A stretch of DNA of 64,000 bases, from the NCBI RefSeq assembly GCF_002211285.1, contig NZ_LOKX01000032.1:124001-188000 (forward strand). Reading direction: 5' to 3'. Below, one piece after another: positions 17,935 to 26,627 of the stretch. A program made the position numbers and the translations under genes. The notes below the pieces were generated by a model. The model ran no database searches and was not told the origin of the DNA. It worked only from the letters and a program-made list of their open reading frames with translations. The stretch comes from Rhizobium sp. R635 (lineage in GTDB: Bacteria; Pseudomonadota; Alphaproteobacteria; Rhizobiales; Rhizobiaceae). The stretch's first letter is position 1, and each line of letters starts with the position of its first letter.

Positions 17935-19824
17935 GTGAATGGCATCTGGACGCAATTTGGTGGCAACCTTTCTTTCGTGTGCCTGGCAATTTCGCTTTGG
18001 GCGCATTTCTCGATCCAGTTTCAGTGCCGGTCGTCCACGCAGGAAAAGATCACCTTCGGTATCGTAGCCGGCGGCGCCTCCGTCGGGTCCATATTCCTGG
18101 CTATCGAATTCAACTCCGGCATCTATATCGACCTTCGCTTTGCCCCGCTCGCCCTGGCCGGCATGTTCGGGGGGCCGATTGCGGCGGCTTTTGCCGCTTC
18201 GCTGGCGATCGCCTTTCGTTTCGTCGTCGGCGGCGCCGCCATGATCGACGGGATCATCGCGATCCTTGCTGCGACCGGCATCGGTCTGGCGGGCTATTTT
18301 TGGACACGAAAGAGATCTCCGGAGTTCCGGGACGTTGCGTTGCTGAGCCTTGGCCTCGGCATTGCGCTGGTCGCGTCGATGGCCTTGCTTCCCACCCTGG
18401 TGAATGCCCATGTGCTGGCCAGCATCGGTTTTCCGCTGACATCGTTGAATTGTCTGGCGACGGTGCTCGGCGGTTTCGTCCTCCTGAAGACGCAGCAATG
18501 GGAACTGGAGCGGAGCATATTGGTGACCGCGTTTTCGCAGTCGCCCGATTATCTCTATGTGAAGGACCGGAACAGCCGCTTCATCACGGTCAATGAAAAC
18601 ATGACCCGCCTCTTCCGTTTCCGGACGACGGCGGAGATGACCGGATTGTCGGATTTCAATCTGATGTCGCCGCCGCTCGCGGAAGAACTGTATCATCTCG
18701 AACAGCAGGTGATGGAGACGGGGAAGCCGCTGATCGACTCCACCGAACGGATCGAAGGCCGGTTCCTGCTCGCTTCCAAAGTGCCGCTGAGGGACAAGCA
18801 GGGGCGGGTGATCGGCCTTGCCGGCGTGACGCGCGATATGACCGAACGGACCGCGCTGGAGCGGGAGCTGCGCGAAAGCAAGAACCTGCTGTCGCATGCG
18901 ATGGCGAATATGTCCGACGGCATCGCCATGTACGACGGCAAAGGCTTTCTTATCTTCTGCAACGATCAGTACCGCGATGCTTTTCCGCTGTCCGGGGACG
19001 CCCGCGTGGTCGGCGCGCATATCAGTGACATTCTGCGCCGCGTCGTCGAAACCGGCGAGCGGCCCGCTATCGCGGAGGGTGATCCGGAGGAGTGGATGAA
19101 GGCCGCCAGCGCCTCGCTGCACAGCAACAAGGACGAAGAGGTTCAGCTTCACAACGGCGATTGGCGCAGCATCCGAACGAGGATTGCCGGAGACGGCACG
19201 GCGATGGCCGTCGTCTCTGATATCACGGCGACGAAGCAGGCGGAAATCGCGCTCAGGCTGTCGGCGGAACAGTTGAAAAATCTCGCCGAGACCGACGGGC
19301 TCACCGGCATCGTCAACCGTCGGGCCTTCGACGAGACTTTCGCGCGCGAGACAGCCGGCAGCACCAGGAGAAACACGCCGTTCAGCCTGCTGATGGTCGA
19401 TATCGACCGCTTCAAGGCTTATAACGATACTTACGGCCATCCCGCCGGAGACCAGTGTCTGCGCGTCGTCAGCAAGTGCCTGCGCCACTCCGTCAGCCGC
19501 CCGGCGGATATCGTCGCGCGTTACGGCGGCGAGGAATTCGTGGTGTTCCTCCCCGATACCAGCGCCAAGGGCGCGATGATCGTTGCCGAACAATTCGCAC
19601 GCCGCCTTGCCAAGGAAAACATCGCGCATTCCGGCAGTGAATTCGGGCGGGTAACGGCGAGCATCGGCATAGCCTGCGCAACGGGCGCTGTCCTGAGGAC
19701 CAACCCGAACCGTCTCCTGACGGAGGCCGATGCCGCGCTCTACGATGCCAAGACGCAGGGGCGCAATCGCATCCTGGCCCATTCGCCCAATCCGGACCGG
19801 CATGTCATGAAGGATGCGGGTTAG
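17935..19824 (+). CDS. Membrane-bound PAS-PAS diguanylate cyclase
   Basis: GTG 17935 is preferred because GGAAGGTGG lies ten bases upstream; ATG 17893 lacks a ribosome site. About six hydrophobic segments fill residues 5-195 and resemble the 5TM receptor type (5TMR-LYT/MHYT-like) sensor modules. Two PAS domains follow (about 205-315 and 325-440), with DITATKQAEIAL leading into the catalytic part. The GGDEF domain has TDGLTGIVNRRAFD and the active-site RYGGEEF near residue 530, with an RPAD inhibitory site just upstream. It should therefore make cyclic di-GMP with product feedback. The signal sensed is unknown. An antisense frame of similar length is a shadow. Confidence 0.85.
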   Translation: MNGIWTQFGGNLSFVCLAISLWAHFSIQFQCRSSTQEKITFGIVAGGASVGSIFLAIEFNSGIYIDLRFAPLALAGMFGGPIAAAFAASLAIAFRFVVGGAAMIDGIIAILAATGIGLAGYFWTRKRSPEFRDVALLSLGLGIALVASMALLPTLVNAHVLASIGFPLTSLNCLATVLGGFVLLKTQQWELERSILVTAFSQSPDYLYVKDRNSRFITVNENMTRLFRFRTTAEMTGLSDFNLMSPPLAEELYHLEQQVMETGKPLIDSTERIEGRFLLASKVPLRDKQGRVIGLAGVTRDMTERTALERELRESKNLLSHAMANMSDGIAMYDGKGFLIFCNDQYRDAFPLSGDARVVGAHISDILRRVVETGERPAIAEGDPEEWMKAASASLHSNKDEEVQLHNGDWRSIRTRIAGDGTAMAVVSDITATKQAEIALRLSAEQLKNLAETDGLTGIVNRRAFDETFARETAGSTRRNTPFSLLMVDIDRFKAYNDTYGHPAGDQCLRVVSKCLRHSVSRPADIVARYGGEEFVVFLPDTSAKGAMIVAEQFARRLAKENIAHSGSEFGRVTASIGIACATGAVLRTNPNRLLTEADAALYDAKTQGRNRILAHSPNPDRHVMKDAG

Positions 19825-19924
19825 CGGGATCGCGCGGACGCGGCGCCTTTCTTGATAGATTTTTTCTATCGAACCATCGTTGGTGCGGCCTTGATGTTTT
19901 TCCGGCTTCGACGATACAGGGCGC

Positions 19925-22219
19925 ATGGACACAAAATTCATCGGTAAGAAATCGTCGGCGGCCGGCGGCTGGGGCGCCCTGAAGAGCTGCGGCAAGCAAT
20001 TGCTGCAAAGCGGCATGCCCATCTCCGGGGCGCGGACGATGCTGAAGGCGAACCAGCCTGACGGTTTCGATTGCCCGGGCTGCGCCTGGGGCGATCCGGA
20101 ACACGGATCGTCGTTCGAATTCTGCGAAAACGGTGTGAAGGCCGTCGCCTGGGAGGCGACGGAGAAGCGGGCGACCCCTGCCTTCTTCGCAGCGAACACC
20201 GTCACCGAGCTTCGCCGGCTGTCGGATTACGAGCTGGAGCTCAACGGCCGCCTGACGCATCCGATGCGCTACGACGCGGCGAGCGACCGTTACCTGCCTG
20301 TTGCCTGGGAGGACGCCTTTGCCGAGATCGGCAGCATCCTCAAAGGTCTCGACAATCCCAACCGGGCGGAGTTTTACACGTCGGGCCGGGCGAGCAACGA
20401 GGCGGCCTTCCTCTATCAGCTGTTCGTGCGCGTTTACGGCACCAATAATTTTCCCGATTGCTCCAACATGTGCCACGAGGCGAGCGGCATCGCCATGAAG
20501 CAGGCGGTCGGCGTCGGCAAGGGCACCGTGCTTCTGGAGGATTTCGAAGAGGCCGACGCTATCTTCGTCATCGGCCAGAACCCCGGCACCAACCATCCCC
20601 GGATGCTCGGCGACCTCCGCCGCGCGGCGATACGCGGCGCGCGCGTCGTCGTCTTCAATCCCCTTCGCGAGCGCGGCCTGGAGCGCTTCTCCGATCCGCA
20701 GGACAAGATCGAGATGCTGCGCGGCGGCTCGACCGACATCGCCAGCCACTACCTGCAGCCGCATCTCGGCGGCGACATGGCCGCGGTCAGGGGCATGGCG
20801 AAGGCGGTTTTGGCCGCGGAAGACGCGGCTGCCGCCGCCGGCCTGCCCTCCGTCCTCGACCATGCGTTTCTTGCCGAACATTGCGCCGGTTTTGCCGAAT
20901 ACCGGGCAGCCGTCGAGGCGACCGGCTGGGCCGAGATCGAGGACCAGTCGGGACTGAGCCGCAAGGAGATCGAAAAGGCGGCCGAGGTCTATATCAAGGC
21001 CGAACGGGTGATCTGCACCTGGGCGATGGGTGTCACCCAGCACCTGCATTCGGTGGCGACGATCCGCGAGATCGCCAACTTCATGTTCCTGCGCGGCAAT
21101 ATCGGCAAGCCCGGCGCCGGCCTCTGCCCGGTTCGCGGCCATTCCAACGTGCAGGGCGACCGCACCGTCGGCATCAACGAAAAGCCGTCGGACGATTTCC
21201 TCGATGCGCTGGAGAAGCACTTCGGCTTTGCCGTTCCCCGCGACCATGGCCATAATGTGCTTGCCGCAATCGGGGCGATGCTCGACGGTTCGGCCGAGGC
21301 TTTCATCGGCCTTGGCGGCAATTTCGCGCGCGCCACGCCCGACAGCGCGCTCGTCGAAAAGGCGCTGCGGCGGCTGAAGCTGACGGTCCATATTGCGACC
21401 AAGCCCAACCATTCGCATCTCATGCCGGGCGAGACGGCCTTCATCCTGCCGTGCCTGGGGCGCACGGAGATGGACCGTGATGCCGCGGGCGGCTCCCAGC
21501 TCGTCAGCGTCGAGGATTCGATGAGCATGGTGCATGGCTCCGCCGGCATCAACCGGCCGGCCTCGCCGCATCTTCTCTCGGAGGTTGCCATCATCGCCGG
21601 CATGGCGCAGGCGACGGTCGGTTCCGCCGTGGTCGACTGGGCGGAACTCGCCGGTGACTACGATCTTATCCGCGATCATATCGAAGCGACCATTCCGGAC
21701 TTCGAAAACTATAACGAGCGCCTGCGCAAACCGCGCGGCTTCCACCTGCGCAATGCGGCGGCGCATCGGGAATGGCAGACGCCGGCCGGCAAGGCGGCGT
21801 TTTCGTCCGAGGCGCTTCCTGACGAGACGGTGCACCAGCGTGCGCGCAAGGGCGAGGGCCGTTTCGCCCTGCAGACGTTCCGGTCGCACGACCAGTACAA
21901 TACCACCGTCTACGGCCTCGACGACCGATATCGCGGCGTCTACGGAGAGCGGCAGGTCATCTTCATCCATCCCGAGGATCTGGAGGCGATGAATGCGAAA
22001 GCCGGCGACCGGGTCGACGTGGTCGGCGAGCACGATGACGGCATAGCGCGCATCGCTGAGGATTTCCGCTTCGTGCCCTATGACATTCCGAGGGGCAGCA
22101 TCGCCGGCTATTATCCCGAATTGAACGTGCTCGTGCCGCTTGGCAGCGCCGGCACGGAGAGCGATACGCCAACCTCGAAATCGATCATGGTCTCCTTCCG
22201 CCGGCGAAATGCCGCGTGA
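19925..22219 (+). CDS. YdeP/FdhF-type molybdopterin oxidoreductase
   Basis: The 764-residue protein follows the FdhF-like YdeP family: FDCPGCAWGDP near residue 45, YTSGRASNEAAFLYQLFVR near 150, NNFPDCSNMCHEASG near 175, then GQNPGTNHPRML and a C-terminal molybdopterin dinucleotide-binding barrel (FALQTFRSHDQYNTTVYG). YdeP homologues are linked to acid resistance in enteric bacteria, and the physiological substrate is unsettled. The short Cys pattern near the N-terminus could hold an iron-sulfur cluster. The following gene overlaps by GTGA and is a candidate partner. Confidence 0.85.
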   Translation: MDTKFIGKKSSAAGGWGALKSCGKQLLQSGMPISGARTMLKANQPDGFDCPGCAWGDPEHGSSFEFCENGVKAVAWEATEKRATPAFFAANTVTELRRLSDYELELNGRLTHPMRYDAASDRYLPVAWEDAFAEIGSILKGLDNPNRAEFYTSGRASNEAAFLYQLFVRVYGTNNFPDCSNMCHEASGIAMKQAVGVGKGTVLLEDFEEADAIFVIGQNPGTNHPRMLGDLRRAAIRGARVVVFNPLRERGLERFSDPQDKIEMLRGGSTDIASHYLQPHLGGDMAAVRGMAKAVLAAEDAAAAAGLPSVLDHAFLAEHCAGFAEYRAAVEATGWAEIEDQSGLSRKEIEKAAEVYIKAERVICTWAMGVTQHLHSVATIREIANFMFLRGNIGKPGAGLCPVRGHSNVQGDRTVGINEKPSDDFLDALEKHFGFAVPRDHGHNVLAAIGAMLDGSAEAFIGLGGNFARATPDSALVEKALRRLKLTVHIATKPNHSHLMPGETAFILPCLGRTEMDRDAAGGSQLVSVEDSMSMVHGSAGINRPASPHLLSEVAIIAGMAQATVGSAVVDWAELAGDYDLIRDHIEATIPDFENYNERLRKPRGFHLRNAAAHREWQTPAGKAAFSSEALPDETVHQRARKGEGRFALQTFRSHDQYNTTVYGLDDRYRGVYGERQVIFIHPEDLEAMNAKAGDRVDVVGEHDDGIARIAEDFRFVPYDIPRGSIAGYYPELNVLVPLGSAGTESDTPTSKSIMVSFRRRNAA

Positions 22220-22500
22220 GCGACGAGGCGCCGGAGGCCGGCCGGTTTCTCGCTCTCGTCGCCGCGGCGCAAGAGCGGGATGGCAGGCTCACGTCCATAC
22301 AGGCGGGCCTCCTCGTTGCGGCGGAACTGGGGATTGCATCTGACAGCCGCTCCTTTGCGCGCATGCTGGGGATCGCGCACTCCCTCGTGCTGCGGGAGCT
22401 CAACGCGCTCGCCGAGCGCGAAGGCGTGCTCGAGATCGTCAAGCGGGACCCGAGGACGATGAGAGTGCATTACGCGCTGCCGTCTACCTCTTCGCCGTAA
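22216..22500 (+). CDS. Small winged-helix-like protein coupled to the YdeP gene
   Basis: GTG 22216 overlaps the stop of the upstream gene. The 94-residue product has a helix-turn-helix-like order: GLLVAAELG, SRSFARMLGIAHSLVLRELNALAERE, then a strand pair ending in VHYALP. The layout suggests a MarR/ROK-like minimal DNA-binding fold without an effector domain. It could regulate the YdeP gene or act as an assembly partner. I recognise no named family; the coupling is seen and the role is inferred. Confidence 0.55.
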   Translation: MSDEAPEAGRFLALVAAAQERDGRLTSIQAGLLVAAELGIASDSRSFARMLGIAHSLVLRELNALAEREGVLEIVKRDPRTMRVHYALPSTSSP

Positions 22501-22509
22501 GCGGCGTCC

Positions 22510-23508
22510 CTACCGGTGGCCGACACGCTTTCTGGTGTCGGAAGGATATTCTCCGTATGTCGACCTGTAGACCGCGGAAAACCGGCCGAAATGAAAGAAG
22601 CCCCATTTCAGACAGATTGCCCTCATGGTCTCGTTGCTCTCGGGATCGAGCAGGTCCTGCCGCGCCGCGCGCAGGCGCAGTGTCAGCAGGTAGGCAGCGG
22701 GAGAGGTTCCCCTGAATGCACGAAAGCCGGTTTCGAGCGCCCGGCTGGATACGCCGGCGGCTTCGGCGACCTTCGGCATGGTGATCGGCTGGTCGATGTT
22801 GGCCTGCATGAATTCGATCGCCTTGCGGATATGCCTGGGAGCGATCAACGCTGGTCCCTTGTCCAGGAAGTGGGAGAGGCGATTGGGCACCATACGCACG
22901 ACCAGCTCGGCCAGCGCCTGCGTCATATGCGCCATGGCGATCGGGGATTGCAGCAGCGGCCCGTCATCGCGCATGCCGATGGCGATCGTTTCCGTCAGGC
23001 TGGCGATCGTGCGGCCGGCCGGCGTGGAGAGATCGAGTTCGGGCAGGAGATCGAGAGAGCCGCTGAACGGTATCTCGAAGGTCTGGCCGATCGTCTGAAG
23101 GATGACGGACCAGTTGATCAGCAATTCATCGATGACATTGGACTGCCCGTGCATGATGACGCTGTCAGGCTCGAAATTGTTATAGAGCAGCAGTTTTCCC
23201 TGTCCCGCCTCGGCGACGCGGGACCCATAGGTCACGCCCATGCCGCCGCTGCGCGGCACGACGATCGACAGATATTCGGCCGTATCCACCGTCGGCTCGA
23301 TGTTGAACTGAAACTCTGCCTCGTGATAGCCGGTGAGCAGAACCGCGCTTTCGGTCGCGGAAAAATCCAAACCCCAATGAAAGTCCTGAGAGCGGCCGAC
23401 AGGCTCGGCATCGAATGCGCCAAAGGCGCCGCCAAGGGTTTCGACCATGTTGTCGAAGGATGAACCGCGAAATCGAAACGAGAATGGCGGAGGGGTGTTT
23501 TCGGACAT
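22510..23508 (-). CDS. AraC-family transcriptional regulator
   Basis: ATG 23508 is chosen because GGGAG stands six bases upstream; longer frames to 23607 start without a site. Residues about 10-215 form the AraC-binding-like ligand region (FSFRFRGSSFDNMVETLGG, then RSGGMGVTYGSR). The C-terminal hundred residues hold two helix-turn-helix units (ITMPKVAEAAGVSSRALETGF and the closing GFFHFGRFSAVYRSTYGEYPSDTRKR, given in parts). It converges on the YdeP partner gene with a nine-base gap. Its leader has several inverted repeats, which may be its own operator. The target genes are unknown. Confidence 0.8.
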   Translation of the reverse strand: MSENTPPPFSFRFRGSSFDNMVETLGGAFGAFDAEPVGRSQDFHWGLDFSATESAVLLTGYHEAEFQFNIEPTVDTAEYLSIVVPRSGGMGVTYGSRVAEAGQGKLLLYNNFEPDSVIMHGQSNVIDELLINWSVILQTIGQTFEIPFSGSLDLLPELDLSTPAGRTIASLTETIAIGMRDDGPLLQSPIAMAHMTQALAELVVRMVPNRLSHFLDKGPALIAPRHIRKAIEFMQANIDQPITMPKVAEAAGVSSRALETGFRAFRGTSPAAYLLTLRLRAARQDLLDPESNETMRAICLKWGFFHFGRFSAVYRSTYGEYPSDTRKRVGHR

Positions 23509-23535
23509 GCTGCTCCCGGTGCGTGGTTGTGTCGA

Positions 23536-23560
23536 CGGCATCCGACATACATGGATGCCG
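23536..23560. promoter_or_regulatory. 8-bp inverted repeat in the leader of the AraC gene
   Basis: CGGCATCC (23536-23543) and GGATGCCG (23553-23560) are perfect complements with a nine-base spacer, 28-52 bases before the chosen AraC start. It could be an operator or a leader hairpin. Confidence 0.45.
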
Positions 23561-23769
23561 GTTTGACGCATGTTCTTCTTGCGGCCGCGCAGGTCGCCAT
23601 TGACCACCTTCCTCGGTCGCGTCGGTACAGGCGGAGGGGTGATAGGAAGCTTAGCCTGATGTTACACGATCCGAGTTCGGAGCGCAGCAAGTCGGCCGCA
23701 TCAAACTGCGGGTTTGATGGTGCGTTCTAGCCGGGCGCGGGTGCAAATGTGATCGAGGGGGCGCGAGGT

Positions 23770-23819
23770 TGCCTGCCGAAGGATATCTAGTGGACCGCTG
23801 AGATGGCCTTCGGCAGGCA
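23770..23819. repeat. 13-bp perfect inverted repeat
   Basis: TGCCTGCCGAAGG (23770-23782) is matched by CCTTCGGCAGGCA (23807-23819) with a 24-base loop. No T-run follows on either strand, so it is not a plain terminator. It may be a protein-binding site or an RNA hairpin. Confidence 0.5.
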
Positions 23820-23829
23820 GACAGGCAAG

Positions 23830-23855
23830 CATACGCACAGGATGGGGTGCGTATG
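23830..23855. repeat. 9-bp perfect inverted repeat
   Basis: CATACGCAC (23830-23838) and GTGCGTATG (23847-23855) form a tight hairpin with an eight-base loop, eleven bases after the preceding repeat. Confidence 0.5.
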
Positions 23856-24274
23856 GATGTATCCTTCCATCCTCTTGGGGTGACGGATGGATGGATTTCG
23901 CTTTGGGACCGCGGACCATCATGGACCCGGTCAAAAGTCATCTTATTGTTCCACAGCGATCGAGCAATTATCGGATCACGATATTATTGGCCGATCGGTT
24001 TTTCGCGACGCAGTCTGGACTAAACTTGCGCAAAATGTATAGGCGGGCTCTCTCCCGGAGCGCCGTGCTTCCTTTCGGGCGCACGAGGGATCGAACACTT
24101 TCAATCCTCACATCCCGCTTTTCGAAAAGCGATTCCGATTTTTGGACTAAACATCCGGGCCGGCCGTTCGAGGTGTTGGCCTGCGCAAAGCGGACACAGA
24201 TCTCAAATTTCTCATTTGGCATAAGCGAAGTGTTCATGCCAGGCTCGTCGGTCGAGGATCGCGCCGCCCGCGCG

Positions 24275-25528
24275 CTATTCGTGCGCTTTGGTGGGGGCGC
24301 CGGCAATGCTCCTGCGGACATGGCGAACCGCGGTCCAGACGGCAAAGAGCACGAGGGGGATGGCGCCGAGAACGGCGAGTTTGGTCACGTGCGGATCGAC
24401 GCCCAGGGCGGAGATGCTTTCGAGGCAGATCTTGGCGAGGCCGATGGCATAATAGGTGATGGCGATGACGGAGAAGCCTTCGACCGCCTGCTGAATATGC
24501 ACCTGGATGCGCGCCCGCTCTTCCATCGAGGTCAGCAGCGAGGCGTTCTGGTCTTCGAGCTGCACCTGCACCGTGGTTCTCAACAGGTCGCCGGCGAGGC
24601 TGACGCGTTCGGCCAGTTCGTCGAGGCGGCGTTCGGCGGCGCGGACCGAGCGGACGGCCGGCTGGAATCGCCGGTCAATGAAGGTGCCGATCCGCTGACG
24701 CTGCTCGGCGCGCTCCTCGCGAAGCTCCGACAGGCGGCTGGCGACGATCTCGGCATAGGCGTTCGTCGCGCCGAAACGGTGGCGGGCGAGCGCGGAGAAA
24801 TTGAGGACATCGGAAGAGAGCCTGGTCACTTCGGAAAGCAGCGCCTTGTCGACTTTGACGGCGCTCTGCATATGCGCGATCAGGAGGTCGAGGCGCCGGT
24901 CGAAGGCCGAAAGTTTCGACACCGTCTCACGCGCCATCGGCAGCGCCAGAAGCGCCATCATCCGGTAAGTCTCTATCTCCAGGAAGCGCCTGACCATGCG
25001 GCCGGTGCGATAGGCGTTGAGGTTTCGATTGAAGAACAGGAATTCGACGAAACCGCTGTCGCTCAGCCGGAAATTCGAATGCACTTCCGCATCGCCGCCG
25101 CCGACCTTGGATGCGACATAGTCGAGCTTCGGTTTTTCGAGAGCCTGCCCGTCCTTCTCGTCGCGAACCAGCACGCGGACGGCGGCAATGACCTTGCCGT
25201 CGATCTGCCGGCAGCAGGTCTGAAAGGCTTCAGGCGGGTTGCTGCCGGGTTCGGCGGATGCGGGGATGACGAAGGTGAGGGTCAGGAATTCGGTATGGGC
25301 TTCCCATTTCAGCCGGCCGCCGCCGAAGCGGCCGATGCCGTGGCTGCCCTGGTGTGTCGTGGAAACATCCTCCAATCCCGGCAGAGAAGCGGGAAGCGGA
25401 GGAGGGGCGTTGTCGCCGACGATGGCGACGTGCCAGACATCGGTGTCGCCGTCAAAATAAAGCGACGGCCGCGCATGGAGCTCGTTGTGTAACTCCTTGC
25501 GCAGCGGATGCTCGGACGCCAGTGGCAT
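24275..25528 (-). CDS. DUF3422 family membrane-anchored protein
   Basis: The 417-residue product begins HPLRKELHNELHARP and contains GRLKWEAHTEFLTLTF, the recognisable start of DUF3422 proteins, which are common in alpha- and betaproteobacteria. A long helical region (about 190-345) is followed by two C-terminal hydrophobic segments (about 345-365 and 380-400), so the bulk faces the cytoplasm with a membrane anchor at the end. The function of the family is not known. It stands 20 bases downstream in genome order from the end of the betaine transporter ATPase on the same strand, but upstream of nothing obvious. Confidence 0.8.
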   Translation of the reverse strand: MPLASEHPLRKELHNELHARPSLYFDGDTDVWHVAIVGDNAPPPLPASLPGLEDVSTTHQGSHGIGRFGGGRLKWEAHTEFLTLTFVIPASAEPGSNPPEAFQTCCRQIDGKVIAAVRVLVRDEKDGQALEKPKLDYVASKVGGGDAEVHSNFRLSDSGFVEFLFFNRNLNAYRTGRMVRRFLEIETYRMMALLALPMARETVSKLSAFDRRLDLLIAHMQSAVKVDKALLSEVTRLSSDVLNFSALARHRFGATNAYAEIVASRLSELREERAEQRQRIGTFIDRRFQPAVRSVRAAERRLDELAERVSLAGDLLRTTVQVQLEDQNASLLTSMEERARIQVHIQQAVEGFSVIAITYYAIGLAKICLESISALGVDPHVTKLAVLGAIPLVLFAVWTAVRHVRRSIAGAPTKAHE

Positions 25529-25547
25529 GCCTCTCCCTCACGGAGCT

Positions 25548-26627
25548 TCAGAGCGCGACCGAAAGGGCACTATTGCGTTGGTGAGCCGCCTCTTGCGAGT
25601 TCACCATAGCGCTGGCAAGTTGACGGAAAGTGACGAGGCCCAAAGTTTCCCCGGATGGAGAAATCACCCTGGCATCGCCTTCCGGCGCGGACGCCAGCAT
25701 CCGGACGGCTTCTTCGACGGTCGTTCCCGCCGCAATCGCCAGCCCGACCGGCGCCGCACCGGAGTGCACCGGCGTCATGACGGCTTCGACGTGGATGACG
25801 CGGCCCCGGTTCACTTCCTTGACGAAGTTGGCGATGTAGTCGTCGGCCGGGCGCAGGACGATGTCCTGGCTGGTGCCCTGCTGGATGACTTCGCCGTCGC
25901 GCAGGATGGCGATCTGGTCGCCGAGGCGCAAAGCCTCGTCGAGATCGTGGGTGATGAAGACGATGGTCTTCTTGATCTCCTTCTGGATGTCGAGAAGGAC
26001 CGTCTGCATATCCGTGCGGATCAAGGGGTCGAGCGCCGAATAGGCCTCGTCCATCAGAAGCACCGGCGCATCGTTGGAAAGTGCGCGCGCCAGGCCGACG
26101 CGCTGCTGCATGCCGCCGGAAAGCTGGTTCGGATATTTCCGCTCGAAGCCCTTCAGCCCGACGCGCTCGATCCAGCGCATGGCGATTTCAACGGCTTTCG
26201 CACGCTCCATGCCCTGCACTTCGAGGCCGAAGATGGTGTTGTCGAGGACATTGCGGTGCGGCAGAAGTGCGAACTTCTGGAACACCATCGCCGTCTGCTG
26301 CCGGCGAAACGTCCGCAATTCGGCTTCGTTCATCTTCACCACGTCGACGCCGTCGACCAGCACTTCGCCCGATGTCGGATCGATCAGGCGATTGATGTGG
26401 CGGATGAGCGTCGACTTGCCCGAACCGGAAAGGCCCATGATGACCTGAATGCAGCCGGAGGGAATCTCGACATTGATATCCCTGAGGCCGAGGACATGAC
26501 CGTGTTTTTCGTTGAGTTCGGTCTTCGTCAGGCCCTTCTGGACCGCGTCGACATAGGTCGTGGGGTTGGGGCCGAAGATCTTGTAGAGGTGGCGGATCTT
26601 GATGCCGCCGAAACGATGCTCAGCCAT
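25548..26627 (-). CDS. Glycine betaine/proline betaine ABC transporter ATP-binding protein
   Basis: ATG 26627 has AGGAGA eight bases upstream; the frame can be read further back but that is inside the permease gene. Motifs: Walker A GLSGSGKST, signature LSGGMQQRVGLARAL, Walker B VLLMDEAYSALDP, H-loop FITHDLDEAL. The C-terminal CBS-like tail (residues about 280-355, including VISPSGETLGLVTFRQLASA) is typical of ProV/OpuAA/ChoV proteins. The VYIFGP-like opening (IRHLYKIFG) also fits. Permease and ATPase genes overlap by eight bases, so they are co-translated. Confidence 0.9.
   Translation of the reverse strand: MAEHRFGGIKIRHLYKIFGPNPTTYVDAVQKGLTKTELNEKHGHVLGLRDINVEIPSGCIQVIMGLSGSGKSTLIRHINRLIDPTSGEVLVDGVDVVKMNEAELRTFRRQQTAMVFQKFALLPHRNVLDNTIFGLEVQGMERAKAVEIAMRWIERVGLKGFERKYPNQLSGGMQQRVGLARALSNDAPVLLMDEAYSALDPLIRTDMQTVLLDIQKEIKKTIVFITHDLDEALRLGDQIAILRDGEVIQQGTSQDIVLRPADDYIANFVKEVNRGRVIHVEAVMTPVHSGAAPVGLAIAAGTTVEEAVRMLASAPEGDARVISPSGETLGLVTFRQLASAMVNSQEAAHQRNSALSVAL

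Larger units (their letters stand above)
23509..24274. other. Long gene-free region rich in inverted repeats
   Basis: No gene is supported in these 766 bases: the frames that cross it have poor composition and read into the antisense of the DUF3422 gene. Three inverted repeats cluster within 320 bases (listed separately). The word GGACTAAAC also occurs twice, at 24019-24027 and 24144-24152. The region is AT-richer than its neighbours from about 23930 onward and could hold promoters or a small RNA. Confidence 0.5.

Noticed and set aside
17905..20205. 766-residue frame on the minus strand across the diguanylate cyclase gene
   Set aside because: Arg/Gly/His-rich low-order composition, no family motif, and it lies opposite a gene with clear PAS and GGEEF domains.
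19805..22033. 742-residue frame on the minus strand across the YdeP gene
   Set aside because: Typical high-GC antisense shadow; the plus strand has clear molybdopterin enzyme motifs.
23891..25492. 533-residue plus-strand frame
   Set aside because: Most of it is antisense to the DUF3422 protein, and the front part runs through the hairpin-rich intergenic region with poor composition.
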